From: Thelonectria olida
Lineage: Eukaryota > Ascomycota > Sordariomycetes > Hypocreales > Nectriaceae
DNA: 64,000 nt
Reading direction: 5' to 3'
NCBI GenBank assembly: GCA_020736575.1
Contig: JAGPYM010000008.1
Coordinates: 806,001-870,000 of the forward strand
Below the pieces are notes generated by a model that worked only from the letters and a program-made list of their open reading frames with translations, did not search any database and was not told where the DNA came from. The position numbers were made by a program, and so were the translations under genes. This document shows, one piece after another, positions 54,014-64,000 of the stretch (position 1 is its first letter; every line of letters starts with the position of its first letter).

Positions 54014-54735
54014 ATCACCTAAGCCTTAATGTAATGCGGCGGAACCCATGAAAACCGACACTTGTCGGATAAGTTGCGCCACGAAGGCGTTGTCTCTACT
54101 CGGCGAACGGCGATCTAGGAAACTTTTCTTCTCAAAACACCTTACACCGGACTTGTATCGCGTACTTTAACCGCGCTGACTCGTTCAACTTTTCTTAACC
54201 TGATTGGAGACACTTTGAGGTATTCTGCTTGCGGACGGAATTGGGGTGATGACAACTGTATAGCCATAGAACTGGTTCGCAGTGAGCGAGGGCATGCAAG
54301 GACTTGATTGCATCACGAAGGTCTAATCTGATGTGTGTACTTTAGACGGCGTTGGGCCATAGACATGTAGAAATGAAACGGGAAAAAATGATCAATTCAC
54401 AATCGTGTCACTTTGCTCACTCCTGCGCGTGTTTGATTTTTTGAATTTTGATTTGAGGTCAACAGACAGGCGTCGACCATCAAGCCCTTGTGTTCTATTT
54501 TTGTGTGTCGTAACCTCTTGAAAAACACCGGCTCAGCAAATCCACCGTTGTCCATTCACTCGAGACCACCACTGTCCAATCTGCGTCGTTCGTTTTGACA
54601 CAAGACAATCACGCGGCGAGAGATCTGATAGTTTAAGAAACATTCATATTGATTCCCATAATCCGGGGTTCCTTAATGCCAGTCGATGCTCTTTACATCC
54701 CGCCAACTCCCTAACCGTGATGTGGAAACGATCTT
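54014..54735. other. Intergenic between the convergent carrier and RPL27 genes
   Basis: This should hold the 3' untranslated regions of both genes. I see no gene. Confidence 0.45.
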
Positions 54736-55401
54736 TTAAAACTCTGCGCGCACACGAATTAGCATTGACATCTCCACGGTCGAGCCTGGGGACTGGGCAG
54801 AAACATACTGAGAGGGGTGAAGAACCATCGGTTCTTGCCGCTGGTGTATCGCTCCTCGAGCACCTTCTTGACAGTCTTCTTGGCGTCCTCGCGCTGCGAC
54901 ACCTCCTTGAAGGTGTCGTTGGAGAGGGAGCCCTTGAGGCCCTCGAGCTCCAGGGTGTAGCGAGTGGGCATCAAGTGGTTGTAGTTGATGACCTTGATGA
55001 AGGGCTTGATCTTGGATCGCTTCTCCTGGCGAGACTTGGACATGCGGCGGGTGATCTTGGAGGGGTAGCGCTCAATGCCGGCGACCAGGGCGTGGCCGAA
55101 CGGGTGAGGCTTGTTGCCGTTATCAACAGGCTGGATGATCACAACCTGTGCAAATCGAAAAAAGTCAGCGCTGATGCTCTTCAAGAAACAGCTCGTTCTG
55201 ATTGTGAAGCAGTCCTCCTCAATCGTCCTGTCGTCGCCCTCCCACCACAACCCTATAATTTTTTTTTTTGCTTCGAATGGGCGGGCGGGTGGTCAAACTC
55301 GGGAGAGGAACGACAGGAACGTCGCGGGCGTGTCGTACCTTCTTACCGGCGTATCTGCCGCGGGTGATGATGGCGACTCGGCCGACCTTGAGGAACTTCA
55401 T
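54736..55401 (-). CDS. RPL27: 60S ribosomal protein L27 (eL27)
   Basis: Three exons, 55401-55339, 55145-54809 and 54743-54736, encode 135 aa, against 136 in yeast. It is a structural protein of the large ribosomal subunit. The N-terminus [20 protein letters not shown] and the downstream [21 protein letters not shown] and RSKIKPFIK match the KOW-containing eL27 family. Without the last intron the frame runs past the family end. Splicing from GTATGT at 54808 to the CAG at 54744 adds only eight nt and yields the correct ending WFFTPLKF, with a GCTAAT branch site before it. The first intron is long (193 nt), as is common in fungal ribosomal protein genes. It is divergent from the NCE101 gene over 356 bp. 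Confidence 0.96.
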
Positions 55402-55757
55402 CTTGTCCGGCGGTGGTGGTCGGGATATGGGCTGGGTGAAGTTTGCGTCGTCTGGAACCGTGATCGGGAATTTGGTGCAAAATTTGGGGTTTGTGGGTTG
55501 GCACTTTGGGGCAAGCGAGTCGCAGGTGTAAAGTCACGTGCTGTGCTAGCTTGTGGGAAATGGCCCGTGCGAAGGGTCAGGACGCGGACCCTCTTTTTGC
55601 GAAAGGCCGAGCTTGGTCGAACCGCCGCATCAACTTAGTCGCGCGCTGTGGATAAAGTCATCGGGAAGCTCTGCATCAACTCAAGCCCCGAAATATTTAC
55701 AGAAAGAAACACACCACACCTTCAGTTTCCGGGCCTCTCCGTCACTATCCGAGCAAG
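55402..55757. promoter_or_regulatory. Bidirectional promoter of RPL27 and NCE101
   Basis: The 356 bp between the two start codons must drive both genes. It holds a CACGTG E-box at 55535-55540 inside GTCACGTGC, 134 nt from the RPL27 ATG and 218 nt from the other. Cbf1-type CACGTG sites are known at ribosomal protein promoters in several ascomycetes. Confidence 0.5.
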
Positions 55758-56006
55758 ATGCCTGCTGCGCCTACGTATATTATCTCGCGAGTTGCGGACC
55801 CCGTATTCGGAGTCCTCATTGGACTCGCCGCTGCGGCTACACGGATCAATCGCGAGGAGAAGGAGAAGGGAAGGACCACGGATCAGACAATTCAGGCCGG
55901 ACTACGGTATGCTCAATTGGATTCAACGTTATCAATTCGATAGTCTGGTTCGTTTCTAATCTTTTGCCTCCATAGACGTGCCGGTCTGTCCTCCAAGACG
56001 TCCTAG
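55758..56006 (+). CDS. NCE101: NCE101 family (non-classical export protein 1)
   Basis: Two exons, 55758-55906 and 55976-56006, encode 59 aa. The protein has one membrane segment (about residues 7-26, around SRVADPVFGVLIGLAAAA), followed by the charged RINREEKEKGR motif and a Gly-Leu-Arg-Arg stretch. These are the hallmarks of the small fungal Nce101 family. In yeast the protein was linked to secretion of proteins that lack a signal peptide, but its biochemistry is unclear. The second exon is only 31 nt and is required to complete the GLRRAGL ending. The stop lies 136 bp from the stop of the convergent TTC36-like gene. Confidence 0.85.
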
Positions 56007-56142
56007 TTCATAGCCGTGCCACCGGAGCCGGCAGGAGCCCTCATAATCCCATCAGCGAACGCATTTAATGCCCGAAAATTGCGCTGTTGCACTGAGACTG
56101 CGCCAGATACCCTAATCTAATCAAATTTATTCCCAACTCTGC

Positions 56143-56940
56143 TCATTCGCCAAACGATGGCCCGTACTCCTTCTTCATCGCTTCCCGAACAATCTGTCCA
56201 CATAGCTTCGCGGTGGGGTTGACACTCACGGCCAGTCCCTTTGCAATTTGGTTGCCGTATCGCCCTCCGAGAGCAAGGTCTCTTGACGCGGCCTCCTCAA
56301 AGTCCAACTTGTCCCATTTTGACTCGGGGAGGCTTGCATCAATGTCCAGCGAGCGGACTAATAGCAACTTGGCCGTCTTCAGATACAGCGCAGCCCTCTG
56401 AGTGTGCGCCATCGACAGCGTTCGGGCGGCTTGAGGAGAGATTGGAGCCGTCAGCGAGGGAGGAGATAGGAGCTTAATTGACGTCTCCGTGTCGCTTAGC
56501 ACGGTTGCGGCAGTTTTGTGCTTCTCTTCCTTGTCGGGGTTCTCGATCAGCGGCATCGTGTTATCCGAGGTTGCAGAGAGGAGAATAGCATCGCCATAGA
56601 GCCGTCTGCATATCTGGACCCTGTTGTTTCTTGCACTGGCATAGTTGGGGTGTTCTGAAATAATATCATCCATGGCGGAAAGGCATTGTCGATAGCCATC
56701 GACTGCAACTGTGTTGGCTTGGCTAGAACCAAGCTCTTGCAGCTGCTTCTCGAGCCTTTGAATGGACCGGATGATGTCTCGCTCTTTAGCAACAACGCGA
56801 TCGTATACACCAGCGTCGGTGATGTTTGGGTCGCGCGGCAGGGATGAATCGAGAACAACTCCTAGCAGAGGATTTGATTCGGGGTCTTTGATCTTTTCGA
56901 GGACATTGATGTCGTGCTTGCTTAGGGATACGCAAGTCAT
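56143..56940 (-). CDS. TTC36-like tetratricopeptide protein
   Basis: A single exon encodes 265 aa from the ATG at 56940. An in-frame ATG at 56991 would add 17 residues but lacks family similarity. The N-terminal SLSKHDINVLEKIKDPES matches the VLQAIFNPDT-type opening of TTC36. The central HPNYASARNNRVQICRRLYGD is a TPR of the same family, and the end (LDFEEAASRDLALGG, then VNPTAKLCGQIVREAM) corresponds to the TTC36 C-terminus with its NPYAALCN pattern. TTC36 is a small TPR adaptor reported in mammals to bind and stabilise 4-hydroxyphenylpyruvate dioxygenase. Here it is divergent from the gene for that very enzyme, with about 990 bp between them. Homology is my reading of motifs; the functional link is inference from both the family and the neighbour. 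Confidence 0.8.
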   Translation of the reverse strand: MTCVSLSKHDINVLEKIKDPESNPLLGVVLDSSLPRDPNITDAGVYDRVVAKERDIIRSIQRLEKQLQELGSSQANTVAVDGYRQCLSAMDDIISEHPNYASARNNRVQICRRLYGDAILLSATSDNTMPLIENPDKEEKHKTAATVLSDTETSIKLLSPPSLTAPISPQAARTLSMAHTQRAALYLKTAKLLLVRSLDIDASLPESKWDKLDFEEAASRDLALGGRYGNQIAKGLAVSVNPTAKLCGQIVREAMKKEYGPSFGE

Positions 56941-59193
<2,253 letters not shown>

Positions 59194-59635
59194 GACACAT
59201 GAATTTCACAGCGAGCATGCTTTTTCAGTTTGGCCAGCATTGGCAGACACGAATGGGTCTCTAAATAGGGACGGTGTGAAGGAAGGAGAAAATTGTTTCA
59301 CAGAGAACGATGAAATATCGTCTATTGCGCTTGCTTGATACCGAACAGGATCCAAGCTAGGTAGATATATTGAAGCCATATGCTTCTGGATAAAATGCCA
59401 AAAGATTTTCCCTCCATGAATTGCGCCTTGTTCAGCAGTCACCGCCTATGCTGCGGAACGTGAATGTGTTCCGTTTGTTGCGAAAAGTCTTCCGGGCCTT
59501 GACTTGAAATGACGCTTTTTTGATTGCCTCCTGGGTATCCTGCCCTGCTATGTTCCTACCTCTCCCACCGTGATACTCCCCTCTAATTCGCAAATTTCGT
59601 ACATCAAATGTTATACTTGGTAGTACATGTTATAT
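59194..59635. other. Intergenic between convergent HPPD and SSL1
   Basis: It holds the 3' flanks of the two genes. I see no gene. Confidence 0.45.
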
Positions 59636-61110
59636 CTAAGTCATCTCCACGTCGCCGTTGGTGCGTCCGTTGCCGTTCACTTCGGCTGACGGAGCATCAG
59701 GCATCGCCTGCAGTTGGCTCTGACAGCCAGGACAGTTGTGGATGACCTCGTGGGCAAACACGTCGCAGTCTATACAGAAATGCTGCCTGCACACCTCACA
59801 GGCGTATCGACCACTCTCGCTAACACCCTTGGCGGGAGGGCGGTCCTCCTCCCTGGAGCCCTTCGACTTGCTTGGGGGCTCGGGGAACGGCGTCAAACAG
59901 GAAAAGCAGGCGACGGATGTCCGAGCTTGGGTCCAAGACACCTCGACCCAACTCCGCAGCGGGAAGAGGTGGTGGTAAGAGCGGGCGAGATGGGTGGAGA
60001 GGATGAGGGTTAGGCTGCAGGCTGGGCATTCTGCGGGGAGGCGGCAAACACGGGCGCCGCAGCGGGTGCATAGATATCCCTCACGGCAGGGCTTGTTGTG
60101 GCATGCGCAGAGGCTCGTGGTGCCTACGGGGGCGAGGGTGCGGGAGGGGAAGCCCATCATGAGCAGGCTGGCGGTGCTCTGCTCCTCGGTGCGGGTGACG
60201 GGCGGCGTGGTGGCAGCGAGGAAGAGTTCGCGGTAATGGACCTCGTCCATGGCGACGTTGTATTGCGACTCATCGCCGGCATTGGTTCGTGAGCATAGCT
60301 CGGAACAGATGGCAAGATGGGCAGAGAGGCCCACAATGGACACACGTATTCGGTCGGTGATGAGGTGTCCGATCGTCTCGTGGATATCGCCAGGATCGCT
60401 AGACAAGAGGGCTCCGTAGATGATCAGGACTTCTCGTGTGCCATGTGATGGGGCGTGGCTGATTTCCAGTCAGTATATATGGTTCTCAAGTTTGTAACAA
60501 GGACCGTGAAGCCATACAAGAGGGCACCTCTACACATCTCGAGAGCATTCTGCAAACTAGGGTTCCCTTGGGGATCCTGATTCTCCAAACCCTTCAACCG
60601 CTCGATATGTTCGGCGGGGTTACCCCCGACGTCGCTGATTCTAACCGCGACGCCATCACGCATACCAATGATGCCCAGCTGCGAAATCGGATTCTGCTCA
60701 AAGAACTCGCGAACAAAGGCAGCGGCGTAGCTCAACGTCAGGCGATACCTCGTCGGCAGCAGGTCCTTCTCCGCCATGGCAAACGACATGTCCAGCACGA
60801 GGACCAGATGACGGATGATGCCTCGCTGCAGTGGCGTCGTGTCGCGGAGCAGACGCTTGCGCTTCTCGGCCTCGAGCGTCGAGAGGTTGAGCAGGCCGTC
60901 CTCCTCCTCAGGGAGGTTCGTCTCCCAGGTGCGCTTGGAAACTTCCCATGACCGAGCGGCGTTGCGGTCCTTCTTGTTCTTTCGCGAGCCGGATTTCGTG
61001 CGACGGTCTTCTTTGGGGTCGGCGCCGGGTTGGCCGTCTGTGACTCGATGGTCCATCATGTCGTCGTCCGACATGTCGTCGGTGACGTATTCGCCATCAG
61101 AGTCAGCCAT
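59636..61110 (-). CDS. SSL1: TFIIH subunit Ssl1 / p44
   Basis: Two exons, 61110-60518 and 60458-59636, encode 471 aa. Ssl1/p44 is a core TFIIH subunit that contacts and stimulates the XPD helicase in nucleotide excision repair and RNA polymerase II initiation. After an acidic then basic N-tail comes the conserved RSWEVSKRTWE, then the von Willebrand A-like fold (about 95-270) with LVLVLDMSFAMAEKD (Asp107, Ser109). The splice joins GAL to FHAPSHGTREVLIIY, as in the family. The C-terminal half holds the Ssl1 zinc-binding segments: CHNKPCREGYLCTRCGARVC with CPAC, then the C4-type RING-like CFSC, CEVC, CIDCD and CPGC (to about residue 450). Everything expected is present. Call is firm. Confidence 0.94.
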
Positions 61111-61955
61111 CGTGGATTTCTCGTTCGAGAGATCGGTTTCGAGCGGTTAGGAAGTGACTCGGGCGAGAGAATCGGTCTTCAGCGAGTGGGCGGGTGGTGA
61201 CTTCGTTGTAGAATGGAATAAGGGAAAATCAACGATGAAATAAAGTGACAAGGCTGAGATGGATGTCTGCAGCCTTGTGGGGATCCACCTCGTCTAGGTA
61301 GCCAACGCTGACAACGCCAGCCAATAGCAGCAGGCCCAACTCAATGCAATGCAACTACTTAAGTATTAGCGGATGAAGACAATAGTCAACATGCTCCTTG
61401 ATCTACCCGTAGTTAACTTAAAGTCGAGTATCAAAAGTAGAATAGAGGAGCTCATGTGAATTGGTAGTCATCACGATGCAAGGGGAAGCAACTATTCGGA
61501 AAGTCTGCAGCTTTGTTGTCTTGATTAATTGAGTCTATCTTCCTTCCGACTTCCATTTGCATTACTCGCTCAGCCACCTAGGGTATACTACGAAGTCATG
61601 TCTAAACTAAATCACTTGCTATGTACAGGCCAGAGAGCGATGAGCCCCTTCCAGCGTGTAAACCAACAGCCTCCTCCGCCAATAGGTCCTCGGCAAGGCT
61701 CATATCCGAGGTGCTAATAATAATTGTATCCCAACGCTCCTTGCCAAATACCCAATCGCCCTGTTGCAAATAGGCCGGCGGATACCAAAAAGCGAAAGAA
61801 TGCCACTCCGCTATGCACCTTCAAATCATTTCCGTCAACATGTGTACGTCGTTCGACCGTCAATAGTCGTCGCGTAAGAGAGAGATATCGAAACCAAAAA
61901 TACGCCGCCATCCTGAAACGCCGTCCCAGTAAACTGACCAAACTGCCTCAACATT
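61111..61955. other. Intergenic between CHS7 and SSL1
   Basis: Promoter of SSL1 and 3' flank of CHS7 (845 bp). I see no gene or clear motif. Confidence 0.4.
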
Positions 61956-63103
61956 TTAAGGGTAAGTGTTAGACTGCGTTGGCCAGTCGTCCTCGGTGAT
62001 GCTCGACCAGAAGATCCAGATCATCACAACGGACAGCAGGGTGAACAGTGTTTCGAAAAGAGCGCCGTCAATCTTGCCGCTTGTGCCGTCGCAGATGTAT
62101 TTGCTGACAGCGTAATTAAAGACTTGGCCAATGGCGAAGAGCAGAGCCGCAGCAGACAGGTAAAGCATAGGGCGAGTCTCGCCCAGCACGCGAATGACCA
62201 GAATAGTCTCGAGGATGAAGAAGGCGACCAGCAGAACCAGCGGGACAAGCTGATAGAGAACGTAGAGGGCGTAGTTTCGGTTTGGCAATTCGTAGCTATC
62301 ATCCCAGTAGCCCGTGAAGGAAAGGCCAGTGTCGAGAGCAATATAGCCGGTGCCAACAAGGAGAGCCCCAGCAGAAGCAACAATAAGAGCCAAGGAAAGA
62401 GGTGTGCCGTCGTCGATAATTTGGTAACCAACCACAGCATTCAGCATAAGAATCCAGGTGGTTGCAATAATCATGCCAATATGAATAGCAGAGAAGGCCT
62501 ACATATGATGAGCAAATTGGACTTTGTAGTAGGGTGTGTGGGAGACTTACAACTCGAACTTTCCAAGGAAGAGGGAAACCACCAACAGAAAAGATTTCAC
62601 AGATGCTGATTATGATATACCCAATAAGGAACAATTGCATCTCCCTAAAGAACGTGTAAGCCAAACCAAAGTCATGGGAGCTTCAAGCCATGTCAAGACC
62701 TACCTGCGGCCAACAGCAGCCCTCTTCTTCTCAGACTTCAACAACAGAAAGACGGCAGCGAGGATAGCAAGACCACAGAGCACAATAGAGCCCAGGTTAG
62801 CCAGGTGCCGGTCACCGCTCAAGGAAATACCCGTGAGCTTGCATCCTCCCCATGGTCCAGTCTGGTTGTGGTTATCGCTTAGAAGCTGCATCAGTTCAGT
62901 CAGTTGGTGTTCGAAATAGGTCCCATTCTTTGGTATCCACCAAGGGGACGGCGGTGTTTCGGATGGTCAACGCACATTACAGACGGGAAGAGTCGAGTCT
63001 TTGCAGAAATCCTACAGCACGGCATGTTAGAACAAGTGCGATGAAGATGAGAGCAGCATTGAGGAGAACGTACTTGGAACTTGCCAAAGTCGGTGGACCC
63101 CAT
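61956..63103 (-). CDS. CHS7: Chitin synthase export chaperone Chs7
   Basis: Five exons, 63103-63074, 63011-62976, 62885-62704, 62644-62551 and 62498-61956, encode 294 aa. Chs7 is an ER membrane protein needed for folding and ER exit of chitin synthase Chs3-type enzymes. The N-terminus MGSTDFGKFQDFCKDSTLP followed by a luminal region with paired Cys (PVCNLL, GPWGGC) matches the family. Some seven membrane segments follow, with EIFSVGGF, SAIHIGMIIATTWILMLNA, VGYQIIDDGTPLSL and the late FETLFTLLSVVMIWIFWSSITEDDWP. The first two coding exons are only 30 and 36 nt; they are required to build the conserved N-terminus. The C-tail after EDDWP is very short. Call is strong. Confidence 0.93.
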
Positions 63104-64000
63104 TGTGATTGCGGATGCTCGAGGCTGGCGACTTGGTCAATTTTGCGTCCAGGAGCAACCACGAGAGGTTGAGAGGGGGTCAATGGAGTCGGAGCTTCCG
63201 GCGATTGATGACGTTGTTGCGTTCGTTTTGACGTCGCAAGCACAGATTGAATCGAAGTTGAAGTTTTTCTCTCGATGAGGGGATTTGTTTTGTTGTGTTG
63301 CTGGGTCGTCGTTCAAGGTGGTTGGCTGCAACCAAATCGAGTGCGTAATTTCACAGCCGGATCGTTGATGATTGGGCTTGGCTGGCTGGCTGGCAAATTT
63401 CCCCCTGTGTTTTTCCCGCCTTTCTCTCTCTTCTCAAATTTGTCCTCCGAAATGATGCTTTGATGCGTGCAATTCTTCCGTGCAGTCGCTCGTCGCTCGT
63501 CGTCGCAGTTCGTTCGAGGGCGGTCGAGCGGGAAACCCGTAGACGTCCAGGTCGGGCTTCGTGGAGCAGTATGGAGGTGTGTTGTTGTGGGTGGGTGCAA
63601 AGCAGGAGCTACCTACCTTTTACATGCAGTGCGGGAGCTGCAACAGCAACAGGCTTTGAGCTCTGGCTGGCTGGGGGCCCTTGACCAAGAGCGGCTGGCC
63701 AATATAACGACGGGCATTCAGCACCACTGGAGCCCACCTCACACCAGCACCCCCCTCAGGCCTCCCTGCCCTGTAGCGGCACACCCCCTTGCAACTCTTG
63801 GTGGCCCTTTTTTCGCGTACCTTTCGCCGGTTGCTTGCGGTTGGTTTCGGTGCCCTGGTCTCTTTTGGTGCCTTTTGGTGCCCTGGACTGGGCTGGGCTG
63901 GGGAGATGGTACTTCTGAAAGGCCCAAGCTTGGGAACCTGCCCTGGCTCTGCAAGAAAAGACTGTGGGCCCGTTGAAAAGTGGACCCATCGAACGGACTT
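63104..64000. other. Upstream region of CHS7 to the window edge
   Basis: It holds a short CGTCGCT repeat near 63484-63504. The open frames have no motif and I see no gene in this 0.9 kb. Confidence 0.4.

Noticed and set aside
54717..55367. 216-codon plus-strand open frame opposite RPL27
   Set aside because: It is antisense to a certain ribosomal protein gene and its introns.

Overview
This window is chromosomal DNA of a filamentous ascomycete, most likely a sordariomycete and plausibly from the Hypocreales. Four observations support this. Genes are split by short GT-AG introns (about 50-100 nt), often with a CTAAC/CTGAC-like branch point. 5' leaders are pyrimidine-rich. The gene set is typically fungal: chitin synthase export chaperone, group X hybrid histidine kinase, UDP-galactopyranose mutase, allantoicase. 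No viral, plasmid or bacterial features and no intact transposon are visible. I reconstructed 15 protein-coding genes. For every multi-exon model the exon lengths sum to a multiple of three, which is an internal check on the splice sites. The species is an inference.

Left arm (1-10 kb): a secreted M13 (neprilysin-like) protein on the minus strand that has lost two of its three zinc ligands; a cytochrome b561 protein (minus); then, divergently, allantoicase (plus), whose promoter carries a textbook purine-activator site and a GATA cluster; then an ankyrin plus dilute-domain protein (plus).

Middle (10-45 kb): a 5.6 kb leader and spacer, a TBC-type Rab-GAP (plus), a convergent Pro-rich coiled-coil protein of unknown role (minus), an 11.8 kb gene-poor interval, and a 2545-residue hybrid histidine kinase of the pseudokinase-ATPase-GAF-HK-receiver type (minus).

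Right arm (45-64 kb): UDP-galactopyranose mutase (minus) and a triose-phosphate-translocator-family carrier (plus) stand head to head across 5.3 kb and probably form a galactofuranose pair. Next come RPL27 (minus) and NCE101 (plus), divergent over 356 bp. A TTC36-like protein (minus) and 4-hydroxyphenylpyruvate dioxygenase (plus) are divergent over 990 bp. The arm ends with the TFIIH subunit Ssl1/p44 (minus) and the chaperone Chs7 (minus).

The most interesting points are the M13 pseudopeptidase, the TTC36/HPPD pair (mammalian TTC36 is reported to stabilise HPD), the UDP-Galf pair, the UaY-like plus AreA-like sites before allantoicase, and a stop-free in-frame intron in allantoicase. I found no tRNA, rRNA, CRISPR or intact mobile element. 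I did not find a clearly undescribed multi-gene system.
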